Source of the DNA: Neisseria subflava
Lineage (GTDB): Bacteria > Pseudomonadota > Gammaproteobacteria > Burkholderiales > Neisseriaceae
NCBI RefSeq assembly: GCF_005221305.1
Contig: NZ_CP039887.1
Coordinates: 1,736,001 to 1,800,000 of the forward strand
Direction: 5' to 3'
DNA: 64,000 bases
Within the stretch, counting starts at the first letter, position 1. The number at the start of each line of letters is the position of its first letter. This document shows, one piece after another, positions 26,198 to 34,337 of this stretch. The position numbers and the translations under genes were made by a program. The notes beneath the pieces were generated by a model. The model made no database searches. It was given only the letters and a program-made list of their open reading frames with translations, and was not told where the DNA came from.

Positions 26198-27055
26198 TCA
26201 GGTTGATGAATGTTGCCCAAGCAACTGCGCCAACACTCGGGCAAAGCGTTCCGTCGCGCCTTCGCTGGTGTGCAAATACAGGGCGGGCTCGATGAGTTCC
26301 AATTCATTGAGCAGGAAGGTGTCGCCGACCAATGTGCCGTCCACTCGGGCGTAAACCGGCATTTGCGGCAAAGCGGCCAGTACGTCTTGCGCGGCACGGA
26401 TGACAAACTCGGGCGGCTCGATACCGAACACCGACACGCCATAGGCCGAGTTGGCACGCCATTCGCCGTGTGGCGGCTGACGGCGCACGGCATGGTTGAA
26501 TGTGCCGTTGAAAAACACCAGCGAGGTTTCGCCCGCCGTTTCGATTTCGCGGATATAAGGTTGCACAATCACGCCTTGCGGATAATCCGCCATGTTCACG
26601 TCCAATGTTTCTGCATAAACTTTAACCACGCCTTTGCCGCTCTGCCCGAATGCCGGTTTGATGACCGCTTCCGTCCATCCTTGTTGGTTCAGGATGTCGG
26701 CCAATTCGGCTTTTTGCGGCGGAACGAACACGCTGGGAATCACTCGCGCGCCGCGTTCTGCTAAATCGCACAAATAAGTCTTTTCCATATTCCAAGCCAT
26801 CAGCTCGGGCGGATTGATAAAACGCTGCCCTGCCTGCTCAGCTTGCTCCAGCCATTGGCGGAAGGCTTCGGGTTCGGCGGTATAATCCCATGCGCACAAA
26901 GGCAGTAAAAACGGCGCGGACGGATGGTTTTGCCACGCATCAAATACGGTTTTCACGCCTATGGTTTCCAAGCATGCCGCCAATGTTTTCAGGTTGTCTG
27001 ATGGTTCGGGATAGGTTTGGCAGGTAATGAGTGCCAAAACGGTTTTCTCGGTCAT
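26198..27055 (-). CDS. ATP-grasp domain protein (glutathione synthetase/RimK-like)
   Basis: 285 residues, cytosolic. ATP-grasp features are visible: ERGARVIPSVFVPP, then VIKPAFGQSGKGVVKVYAE (glycine-rich loop), PYIREIETAGETSLVFFNG and the metal-binding end VYARVDGTLVGDTFLLNELELIEP. Such enzymes ligate a carboxylate to an amine; the substrate is unknown. The start at 27055 has GAGGCGG upstream; the longer frame to 27100 does not. It diverges from the photolyase gene. Confidence 0.8.
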   Translation of the reverse strand: MTEKTVLALITCQTYPEPSDNLKTLAACLETIGVKTVFDAWQNHPSAPFLLPLCAWDYTAEPEAFRQWLEQAEQAGQRFINPPELMAWNMEKTYLCDLAERGARVIPSVFVPPQKAELADILNQQGWTEAVIKPAFGQSGKGVVKVYAETLDVNMADYPQGVIVQPYIREIETAGETSLVFFNGTFNHAVRRQPPHGEWRANSAYGVSVFGIEPPEFVIRAAQDVLAALPQMPVYARVDGTLVGDTFLLNELELIEPALYLHTSEGATERFARVLAQLLGQHSST

Positions 27056-27180
27056 GATTGCCGCCTCATTGCTAAAAACAAAATTATATAGCAAAATCAA
27101 ACCAAAAGATTTTTCAGACGGCCTGATACATGAGGCCGATTCTGATAAAATGGTCTCCCCTTTTTCGTCGGAACATGCTC

Positions 27181-28416
27181 ATGAAATCTGCTCACGTCCT
27201 TGTCTGGTTCCGCCGCAACCTCCGCCTGCACGACAATGCCGCGCTTAATGCCGCCGTTGCAAGCGGTTTGCCCATCACCTGCGTCTGGGTCAGTCAAAGG
27301 CCGTCTGAAAACCACAATCCGCGTCAAAGCCTGTTCCATTATCAAGCCGCGCAAGAACTGCATACCCGTCTGGTGGCGCACCATATTCCTTTATATGTCG
27401 TCGCCTCCGACGAAGACCTCCTCCCCTTGGCTGCTGCGCTCAATGCCCATACCGTCATCACAGACGAAGCCTACACCGAAGCCGAAATCCGCCAAGACAA
27501 CCACCTCTGGCACAATTTCGACCGGGCAGGCATTGCCTTGCAACACACCAACGACCGCGGCATTTTGGCCAAATTCCCCCTTATGGATGCCAACGGCCTG
27601 CCCTACACCGATTTTGCCGCCTATAAACAAGCATGGTTGCAAGCTTATTCAGGACAAAGGCCGTCTGAAACCGAATTGCCTGTTCAAACCAGACAAAACG
27701 TTCCGCTGTTTCCAGCCCATACCGGCGCGGTATTGCCTGCCTATCAACAGGGCGGCGAAACCGCAGCCTTAACGCAATGGCACGCGTTCAAACAGAATTT
27801 GGTTCACTACCCGATTACCCAAAACTTTCCTGTACGAAAAAACACCAGCCTCCTCAATGCCTACCTGTCCGCAGGCTGCATTTCACCGCGCCTGCTGGCC
27901 GCCGAAAGCTTGGCAAACCGACATTTCGAGTGGCTGGACAAACTTATTTTCCGCGACTACTGCTACCAGCTCGCCTACCACCGCCGCCTGCCCGAAACAA
28001 CCGATGCCGCCCCGGTACGCGAATACTGGCGACACGGCCAAACCGGCGTGCCCATCATCGATGCCTCCATCCGCGGCCTCGAAGCCACCGGCCACTTACA
28101 CCCCGTTCTCCAGCAGCTGTGTGCCCACTATTTCTGCCATGCGCTCAACTTCGACCCCAACCAAGGCATCGCGTGGACAGCCTCCGTCCAAACCGGCACC
28201 GACCCCGCGATCAACCAAGCCAACTGGCACCTCGCCGCACAAGACACGGCCACCGTCCGCTATGCCCACCGTTCGCATCAAATCGATCCCGACGGCAGCT
28301 ACATCCGCAGTTACGTCCCCGAATTGGCGCACCTACCGTCCACCCTCATCCACACGCCGTGGGCCGCCGCCGATGACATCGACACACACGGCTACCCCTT
28401 TCCCAAGGCCGTCTGA
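27181..28416 (+). CDS. phrB: Photolyase/cryptochrome family protein PhrB, divergent FAD domain
   Basis: 411 residues. The N-terminal photolyase domain is typical (HVLVWFRRNLRLHDNAAL). The C-terminal FAD domain has YLSAGCISPR, GQTGVPIIDASIRGL and SYVPELAHLP. The substrate and FAD segment that normally reads NGGWQWAASTGTDAAPYFR is replaced by NQANWHLAAQDTATVRYAH with a short deletion. Published work reports that the gonococcal orthologue does not photoreactivate but affects supercoiling. Start 27181 is preferred over 27175 because GGA sits 8 bases upstream. The last codons KAV-stop are a DUS. Confidence 0.85.
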   Translation: MKSAHVLVWFRRNLRLHDNAALNAAVASGLPITCVWVSQRPSENHNPRQSLFHYQAAQELHTRLVAHHIPLYVVASDEDLLPLAAALNAHTVITDEAYTEAEIRQDNHLWHNFDRAGIALQHTNDRGILAKFPLMDANGLPYTDFAAYKQAWLQAYSGQRPSETELPVQTRQNVPLFPAHTGAVLPAYQQGGETAALTQWHAFKQNLVHYPITQNFPVRKNTSLLNAYLSAGCISPRLLAAESLANRHFEWLDKLIFRDYCYQLAYHRRLPETTDAAPVREYWRHGQTGVPIIDASIRGLEATGHLHPVLQQLCAHYFCHALNFDPNQGIAWTASVQTGTDPAINQANWHLAAQDTATVRYAHRSHQIDPDGSYIRSYVPELAHLPSTLIHTPWAAADDIDTHGYPFPKAV

Positions 28417-28501
28417 AACCTGCATTCACACCAAAAAACCACACTAAATACAGTTGAAAAACGTTCAAACAAAATATTTTGGTTTCAGATGGTCAAACAG
28501 A

Positions 28502-28530
28502 TTGAATAGCCAAGATTTACACGGTAAACT
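28502..28530 (+). promoter_or_regulatory. Possible promoter of minC
   Basis: TTGAAT and TAAACT separated by 17 bases, about 34 bases before the minC start. Confidence 0.4.
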
Positions 28531-28563
28531 TACGTCATTAAAAAATTTTATTATTTCATTACA

Positions 28564-29283
28564 ATGAAACCCGCATTCGACATAAAAACGTCACGTTTGG
28601 ACGTCTTATCCATCCATCTGCACACCGCAGATTTAACCGAATTGGAAGAATTCCTGCGCCAACTGGCAGGCCAATCCCAAGACGAATTCGTTCCCTTCAT
28701 TTTAGACGTACAAGATTTCGACCACCCCGAATCCATCGATTTGGGCGGCATGATTTCCCTGTTTGCCCGTTACGGTATGCAAATCTTAGGGCTGCACCAC
28801 ACCAGCGACACATGGGCGGCAGCAGCGGCGCGTTACCACTTGGTATTCAAACAAGGCAACTCCACCCAGGCAGCCGACACACAGGCAGCGCCTGCCCCCC
28901 GCCAAGCACCGCAGCCGCAAGACGTACAAGCCACCGTTATCAACAATCCGACTGTATTGGTCAGCACGCCCGTGCGTACCGGCCAGCAGGTTTACGCTGA
29001 AAACGGCGACCTCATCGTTACCGGCATCGTCAGCCAAGGTGCGGAACTTATCGCCGACGGCAACATCCATATTTATGCCCCCATGCGCGGCAGAGCGTTG
29101 GCCGGTGCCAAAGGCAATACCAACGCGCGCATCTTTATTCATTCCATGCAGGCCGAATTAGTCTCCGTTGCCGGTATCTACCGCAACTTCGAGCAAGACC
29201 TGCCCGAGCATCTGCACAAAAAACCCGTACAAGTATCATTGCAAGACAACCGACTGGTTATCAGCGCAATCGACGCCGAATAA
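28564..29283 (+). CDS. minC: Septum site-determining protein MinC
   Basis: An inhibitor of FtsZ ring formation away from midcell, recruited to the membrane by MinD. The 239 residues have an N-terminal FtsZ-inhibiting domain, a linker rich in A, P and Q (QAAPAPRQAPQPQ), and the C-terminal beta-helix domain (GDLIVTGIVSQGAELIADGNIHIYAPMRGRALAG). First gene of minC-minD-minE-oxyR, with 26 bases to minD. Confidence 0.96.
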   Translation: MKPAFDIKTSRLDVLSIHLHTADLTELEEFLRQLAGQSQDEFVPFILDVQDFDHPESIDLGGMISLFARYGMQILGLHHTSDTWAAAAARYHLVFKQGNSTQAADTQAAPAPRQAPQPQDVQATVINNPTVLVSTPVRTGQQVYAENGDLIVTGIVSQGAELIADGNIHIYAPMRGRALAGAKGNTNARIFIHSMQAELVSVAGIYRNFEQDLPEHLHKKPVQVSLQDNRLVISAIDAE

Positions 29284-29309
29284 ACATCAGTACTTAAAAA
29301 GGAAATATC

Positions 29310-30125
29310 GTGTCCAAAATCATCGTAGTAACTTCAGGTAAAGGCGGCGTAGGCAAGACCACTACCAGCGCCAGCATCGCAACCGGCCTGGCCCTGCGCG
29401 GCCACAAAACTGCCGTAATCGACTTCGACGTCGGTTTGCGCAACCTTGACCTGATTATGGGTTGCGAACGCCGCGTCGTATACGACCTCATCAACGTTAT
29501 CCACGGCGAAGCGACTCTCAACCAAGCCCTTATTAAAGACAAAAACTGCGAAAACCTCTACATCCTGCCTGCATCGCAAACCCGCGATAAAGACGCGCTG
29601 ACCCGCGAAGGCGTAGACAACGTGATGAAAGAGCTGGCCAGCGAAAAAATGGGCTTTGAATTCATCATCTGCGACTCCCCTGCCGGTATCGAACAAGGCG
29701 CACTGATGGCACTCTACTTTGCCGACGAAGCCATCATTACCACCAATCCGGAAGTATCCAGCGTCCGCGACTCCGACCGCATCCTGGGCATTTTGCAAAG
29801 CAAATCCCGCAAAGCCGAACAAGGCGGCACTGTTAAAGAGCACCTGCTGATTACCCGCTACTCCCCTGAGCGCGTAGCCAAGGGTGAAATGCTGTCTGTA
29901 CAAGACATCTGCGACATCTTGCGTATTCCGTTGATCGGTGTGATTCCCGAATCACAAAACGTTCTGCAAGCTTCCAACGCCGGCGAACCTGTTATCCACC
30001 AAGACAATGCCGCAGCAGCAGAAGCCTACAAAGACGTTATCGCCCGCCTCTTGGGTGAAAACCGCGAAATGCGTTTCCTCGAAACTGAGAAGAAAAGCTT
30101 CTTAAAACGACTGTTCGGAGGTTAA
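29310..30125 (+). CDS. minD: Septum site-determining ATPase MinD
   Basis: A membrane-cycling ATPase that carries MinC and is displaced by MinE. The 271 residues contain the deviant Walker A GKGGVGKT (10-17), IDFDVGLRNLD, and the C-terminal amphipathic membrane anchor (KKSFLKRLFGG). AAAAAGGAAATATC precedes the GTG start (29310). Confidence 0.97.
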   Translation: MSKIIVVTSGKGGVGKTTTSASIATGLALRGHKTAVIDFDVGLRNLDLIMGCERRVVYDLINVIHGEATLNQALIKDKNCENLYILPASQTRDKDALTREGVDNVMKELASEKMGFEFIICDSPAGIEQGALMALYFADEAIITTNPEVSSVRDSDRILGILQSKSRKAEQGGTVKEHLLITRYSPERVAKGEMLSVQDICDILRIPLIGVIPESQNVLQASNAGEPVIHQDNAAAAEAYKDVIARLLGENREMRFLETEKKSFLKRLFGG

Positions 30126-30128
30126 TAC

Positions 30129-30392
30129 ATGTCACTGCTCGATATGCTGTTCGGCAGAAAGCCGAAAACCGCCACAGTCGCGCGCGACCGCCTGCAAATC
30201 ATCATCGCGCAAGAACGCGCACAAGAAGGCCAAGCTCCGGACTATCTGCCGACCCTGCGTAAAGAGTTGTTGGAAGTCCTGTCCAAATACGTCAACGTAT
30301 CATTGGACGACATCCGCATCTCCCAAGAGAAACAAGACGGCTTGGACGTTCTTGAGCTGAACATCACCCTGCCGGAACAAAAAAAGGCTTAA
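30129..30392 (+). CDS. minE: Cell division topological specificity factor MinE
   Basis: 87 residues, the usual length. The N-terminal membrane-targeting and MinD-binding part is MSLLDMLFGRKPKTATVARDRLQIIIAQER. The C-terminal dimerisation domain follows. It starts 3 bases after the minD stop and sets MinCD oscillation. Confidence 0.96.
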   Translation: MSLLDMLFGRKPKTATVARDRLQIIIAQERAQEGQAPDYLPTLRKELLEVLSKYVNVSLDDIRISQEKQDGLDVLELNITLPEQKKA

Positions 30393-30395
30393 CAC

Positions 30396-31316
30396 ATGAC
30401 CTTGACCGAATTGCGTTACATCGTAGCCGTCGCACAAGAACGTCACTTCGGACGTGCCGCACGACGCTGCTTTGTCAGCCAGCCCACCCTCTCCATCGCC
30501 ATCAAAAAGCTGGAGGAAGAGCTGTCGGTATCCCTGTTCGACCGTAGCAGCAACGATATCATCACGACCGAAGCGGGAGAGCGCATTGTCGCCCAAGCCC
30601 GCCGGGTTCTGGAAGAAGCGGAACTCATCAAGCACCTTGCCAATGAAGAGCAAAACGAATTGGAAGGCGCGTTCAAACTCGGCCTGATTTTCACCGTTGC
30701 CCCCTACCTTCTGCCCAAGCTCATTACCGCGCTGCGTGAAACCGCGCCGAAAATGCCGCTGATGCTGGAAGAGAACTATACCCACATCCTGACCGAGTCG
30801 CTCAAACGTGGCGATGTCGATGCAATCGTCGTTGCCGAACCGTTCCAAGAGCCGGGCATCGTAACCGAGCCTCTGTATGACGAACCTTTCTTCGTCATTG
30901 TTCCCAAAGGCCATCACTTTGAAGAACTTGATGCCGTTACACCTCAGCTTTTGAGCGAAGAACAAGTGTTGCTGCTGTCCGAAGGCAACTGTATGCGCGA
31001 CCAAGTGTTGGCAAGCTGTTCCGAATTGGCCTCCAAACAGAAAATCCAAGGTTTGACCAATACCCTGCAAGGCAGCTCCATCAACACCATCCGCCACATG
31101 GTTGCCAGCGGTTTGGCCATCAGCGTCATGCCTGCTACCGCATTGACCGAAAACGACCATATGCTTTTCAGCATTATCCCGTTTGAAGGCAATGCGCCGC
31201 ACCGCCGTGTCGTTTTGGCCTATCGCCGCAACTTTGTCCGTCCGAAAGCACTGACTGCTTTGCGTACTGCCATTTTGCAATCGCAACTGACCGGTGTAAC
31301 CTTCGTCAACGAATGA
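30396..31316 (+). CDS. oxyR: Peroxide-sensing LysR regulator OxyR
   Basis: A LysR-family regulator of 306 residues. The N-terminal helix-turn-helix covers residues 1-60. The redox cysteines fall at exactly C199 (SEGNC) and C208 (LASC), the pair that forms the activating disulfide in E. coli OxyR. It starts 3 bases after minE, so it is part of the min operon. Linkage of cell division and oxidative stress genes is established in pathogenic Neisseria. Confidence 0.95.
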   Translation: MTLTELRYIVAVAQERHFGRAARRCFVSQPTLSIAIKKLEEELSVSLFDRSSNDIITTEAGERIVAQARRVLEEAELIKHLANEEQNELEGAFKLGLIFTVAPYLLPKLITALRETAPKMPLMLEENYTHILTESLKRGDVDAIVVAEPFQEPGIVTEPLYDEPFFVIVPKGHHFEELDAVTPQLLSEEQVLLLSEGNCMRDQVLASCSELASKQKIQGLTNTLQGSSINTIRHMVASGLAISVMPATALTENDHMLFSIIPFEGNAPHRRVVLAYRRNFVRPKALTALRTAILQSQLTGVTFVNE

Positions 31317-31327
31317 ACCGCAAAACA

Positions 31328-31359
31328 AAAGGCCGTCTGAACATTCAGACGGCCTTTTT
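31328..31359. terminator. Bidirectional DUS-pair terminator
   Basis: Perfect inverted AAAGGCCGTCTGAA arms with a very short loop, A run on the left and T run on the right, between convergent oxyR and a lipoprotein gene. Confidence 0.9.
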
Positions 31360-31379
31360 ATTTTTAACCGAATAAAGGA

Positions 31380-31592
31380 TTAGTAGCGAGTATGAACTTG
31401 ACTGCCGATAACGCCACCCAAAGCCGCACCACCCAAGGTAGAGCCGGTATCGCCACCAATCAAGTTACCTGCCACGCCACCCAATACCGCACCAGCAGCA
31501 GTGTTGCGTTGGGTTTGAGTCATATTGGCACATGCACCCAAAGAGGCAGCCAGCATGATCAAGGTCACAGTTTTTGCAAAAGTTTTCTTCAT
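31380..31592 (-). CDS. Glycine-zipper lipoprotein (OsmB-like)
   Basis: 70 residues. A lipoprotein signal peptide ends in a lipobox (LAASLGAC), giving a lipid-anchored cysteine near 20. The mature part is a glycine-zipper segment (AAGAVLGGVAGNLIGG and LGGAALGGVIG) that may insert into membrane. Start 31592 (MKKTFAK) is preferred to 31607 because it gives a normal signal peptide. Function unknown. Confidence 0.8.
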   Translation of the reverse strand: MKKTFAKTVTLIMLAASLGACANMTQTQRNTAAGAVLGGVAGNLIGGDTGSTLGGAALGGVIGSQVHTRY

Positions 31593-31846
31593 GGTTTGAT
31601 TCTCCATCAGGGGTTAAGCTGTATATAGAACAGTATGGCACAACATTTCATTAATATATTTTCTGATAAGTAAAGACAGATTAAACTAAGATAATGCTTT
31701 TGATGAACGGTTAACTTCAAAAATTAACGGCAATTCCAATAGAATATTTATAAAATTTAATATATTTGGCATAAAATTGCGCATATATCAACCGCATTCG
31801 GTAGTGATACAATGACGACTTGTCTGAACTACCGGAAACACCCGTC

Positions 31847-32296
31847 ATGAGTACCTACGCACTGGCACACATCATCCACGTTTATTGCGCGATTGCCTTT
31901 GTCGGCGGCGTATTTTTCGAAATGCTGGTTCTCTCCGTTTTGCACACCGGCCGCGTTTCGCGTGAATCGCGCCGCGAAGTCGAACGTGCCATGTCCCATC
32001 GTGCCGTCCGCGTGATGCCGATTGTCGTCATCACCCTTTTTATCAGCGGCATCGTCATGGTGTACAACCGTTATCTGCCAACGCTGCACCATCCTCTCGA
32101 CAGCGCCTTCAGCATTATGTTGAGCATCAAAATCCTGTTGGCAGTAAGCGTTTTGGTGCATTTTGCCATCGCTGTTGTCAAAATGGCCCGACACACCCTC
32201 ACCGTCGGCTGGTCGAAATACATACACGCCGTTGTATTCAGCCATATGCTGTTTATCGTCTTTTTTGCCAAGGCGATGTTCTACCTGTCTTGGTAA
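31847..32296 (+). CDS. Four-helix membrane protein, CopD-like
   Basis: 149 residues with four membrane helices. HIIHVYCAIAFVGGVFFEM near the N-terminus and conserved-looking histidines in later helices resemble CopD-type membrane domains, which carry heme or copper-binding histidines. The assignment is by pattern only. Start at 31847 follows CCGGAA. It is 33 bases upstream of the terC-family gene and probably cotranscribed with it. Confidence 0.55.
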   Translation: MSTYALAHIIHVYCAIAFVGGVFFEMLVLSVLHTGRVSRESRREVERAMSHRAVRVMPIVVITLFISGIVMVYNRYLPTLHHPLDSAFSIMLSIKILLAVSVLVHFAIAVVKMARHTLTVGWSKYIHAVVFSHMLFIVFFAKAMFYLSW

Positions 32297-32329
32297 ACCT
32301 TACCCATACCCCACACACAAGGATTTTTT

Positions 32330-33304
32330 ATGACCCAATACCCGTCCGTCGGCTCGCCGATGTTTTACGGCATCTTCTTTATCGCCGTCTTAATCATGAT
32401 CGCCATCGATATGGTATCGCTGAAAAAAAACGGCGCCCACAAAGTCAGCATCAAAGAAGCCCTAGCTTGGAGCGGCATTTGGGTGGCCGTATCCTGCGCA
32501 TTTGCAGGCTGGCTCTATTTTGAACTGGCGGGCAACCCGACTTACGGGGCCGTTGTCGCCAAAGAAAAAGTCCTCGAATTCTTCACCGGCTATGTACTCG
32601 AAAAATCCCTTGCCGTCGATAACATATTCGTTTTCCTGATGATTTTCGGCTACTTCAAAGTCGAACCCAAATTCCAACACCGCGTCTTGCTCTATGGCGT
32701 ATTCGGTGCCATCGTCCTGCGCGCCATCATGATCTTCATCGGCGCCGCCTTGGTACAACAATTTGAATGGATTTTGTACCTCTTCGGCGCGTTCCTCTTA
32801 TACACCGGCATTCATATGATGAAGCCCGAAGCCGAAGCTGAAGAAGACCTTTCCCAAAACAAGATCCTGACCCTACTCAAAAAAGTCATCCCGACCAGCC
32901 AACAGTTTGACGGTGAAAAATTCTTTACCATCGAAAACGGCAAACGCATCGCTACGCCGCTTTTACTGGTATTAATTATGATCGAATTGAGCGACGTCAT
33001 CTTCGCCGTGGACAGCATCCCCGCTATTTTTGCCGTAACCACCGACCCTTTCATCGTCCTCACCTCCAACATTTTTGCCATCTTGGGACTGCGTGCCATG
33101 TACTTCTTACTGGCAGACTTTGCCGAACGCTTTATTTTCCTCAAATACGGCTTGGCTTTCGTATTGAGCTTTATCGGTATTAAGATGCTGATTATGCACT
33201 GGGTACATATCCCGATTTCCATTTCCCTGTCCGTCGTCTTCGGCGCACTGGGCGCGTCCATCCTGACTTCTTTGGTGTACACGCGTCAGCAAGAGAAAAA
33301 ATAA
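32330..33304 (+). CDS. TerC/Alx-family membrane protein
   Basis: 324 residues with about nine helices. TerC signatures: FFTGYVLEKSLAVDNIFVFLMIF and the matching second repeat LIMIELSDVIFAVDSIPAIFAV, each with acidic residues inside helices. The family includes Alx, a manganese exporter, and tellurium resistance proteins. Manganese export is the likely role here but is inferred. AAGGATTTTTT precedes the start. Confidence 0.88.
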   Translation: MTQYPSVGSPMFYGIFFIAVLIMIAIDMVSLKKNGAHKVSIKEALAWSGIWVAVSCAFAGWLYFELAGNPTYGAVVAKEKVLEFFTGYVLEKSLAVDNIFVFLMIFGYFKVEPKFQHRVLLYGVFGAIVLRAIMIFIGAALVQQFEWILYLFGAFLLYTGIHMMKPEAEAEEDLSQNKILTLLKKVIPTSQQFDGEKFFTIENGKRIATPLLLVLIMIELSDVIFAVDSIPAIFAVTTDPFIVLTSNIFAILGLRAMYFLLADFAERFIFLKYGLAFVLSFIGIKMLIMHWVHIPISISLSVVFGALGASILTSLVYTRQQEKK

Positions 33305-33317
33305 TCTGCCAATATAA

Positions 33318-33350
33318 AAAGGCCGTCTGAACATTTCAGACGGCCTTTTC
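33318..33350. terminator. Bidirectional DUS-pair terminator
   Basis: Inverted AAGGCCGTCTGAA arms with A and T runs on either side, between convergent genes. Confidence 0.9.
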
Positions 33351-33367
33351 AAATATCAAACACCAGC

Positions 33368-33778
33368 TTATTTAGCAGCGTCTTTCAATTTGTCGGCAGC
33401 TTCTTGAGTCGCATCGGCTGCTTTACCCAAAGCATCTTTAGCCGCATCTTTAGCCGCATCTTTGGCAGCATCTTTAGCTTCACCCACAGCAGCTTTTGCA
33501 TCGTCCAAGGCTTTGTCGCTGGCTTCTTTAGCACCATCGATGGCTTTACCGGTAGTTTCTTTAGCATCGGAAATTGCTTTCTCCGCAGTTTCCTTCGCTT
33601 CGGCACCGGCTTCTTTAGCGTCAGAAACAGCCTGTTCAGCAGCGCCTTTAGCTTCGGAAGCAGCAGCGTTCACATCAGAAGCAACGGCAGAAGCCGCTTC
33701 TTGAGTTTCCTGTTTCGCCTCTTGAGAACAAGCAGCCAAACCAGCCACCATCATCGCAGCAATCAATAATTTTTTCAT
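33368..33778 (-). CDS. Alanine/lysine-rich repeat lipoprotein (LEA-like)
   Basis: 136 residues. The signal peptide ends in a lipobox LAAC (Cys 17). The rest is an almost uninterrupted amphipathic helix built of degenerate 11-residue repeats of the type AKDAAKEAxxA, with runs of KDAA. Composition is about one-third alanine with K, D and E, similar to late-embryogenesis-abundant proteins. Role unknown; an envelope or stress-protective coil is possible. AAAGGATATAC precedes the start. Confidence 0.8.
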   Translation of the reverse strand: MKKLLIAAMMVAGLAACSQEAKQETQEAASAVASDVNAAASEAKGAAEQAVSDAKEAGAEAKETAEKAISDAKETTGKAIDGAKEASDKALDDAKAAVGEAKDAAKDAAKDAAKDALGKAADATQEAADKLKDAAK

Positions 33779-33919
33779 GTTGTATATCCTTTGGTCTAAA
33801 AAATATCCATCAGAACTGACAGATTAGAAAATCATAACATAATTAATACTCGAAAACGGGAGAATTAACGCCAAATAACAGCCGGTTTACGTTTTTTGAA
33901 AAAAATTTCAAAAAAACAG

Positions 33920-33948
33920 TTGACGAAAAGAAACAAGCTCCCTATAAT
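33920..33948 (+). promoter_or_regulatory. tRNA-Lys promoter
   Basis: TTGACG and TATAAT separated by exactly 17 bases; -10 ends 12 bases before the tRNA. Confidence 0.9.
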
Positions 33949-33960
33949 ACACAGATTATC

Positions 33961-34036
33961 GGGTCGTTAGCTCAGTCGGTAGAGCAGCGGACTTTTAATC
34001 CGTTGGTCGAGCGTTCGAATCGCTCACGACCCACCA
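33961..34036 (+). tRNA. tRNA-Lys (anticodon TTT)
   Basis: The cloverleaf is complete: acceptor arms GGGTCGT/ACGACCC, anticodon loop CTTTTAA with TTT at 33994-33996, T-loop GTTCGAATC, and an encoded CCA (34034-34036). It has its own promoter and terminator. Confidence 0.97.
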
Positions 34037-34043
34037 AATATGA

Positions 34044-34075
34044 AAACCTGCTTTGAAAAAAGCAGGTTTTTTTTA
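34044..34075 (+). terminator. tRNA-Lys terminator
   Basis: AACCTGCTT/AAGCAGGTT stem followed by eight T. Confidence 0.95.
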
Positions 34076-34337
34076 TATTCTCCATCAAGCCTTTCTTCAC
34101 TTGATACCTCCCTTATTATCAACATCAATAATATTCGAGCTTTGCCACAATGCTGTTATAGATGTAACTCAAAGCATCACAAACCTCTTGAATCAATCAA
34201 ACCCAACTCTCCACCCATCACCTTTTTCTAAAAACTTCCAAACACCTATCATCAACCCATGCCAAATCCTCTTGTATGCCAGACAATTTAGGCATAGACT
34301 AAAACTACATCCAACTACAACAACAGGAGAAGGTTTG

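Noticed and set aside
32290..32329. A manganese (yybP-ykoY) riboswitch before the TerC-family gene
   Set aside because: The gap is only 33 bases, too short for the aptamer.
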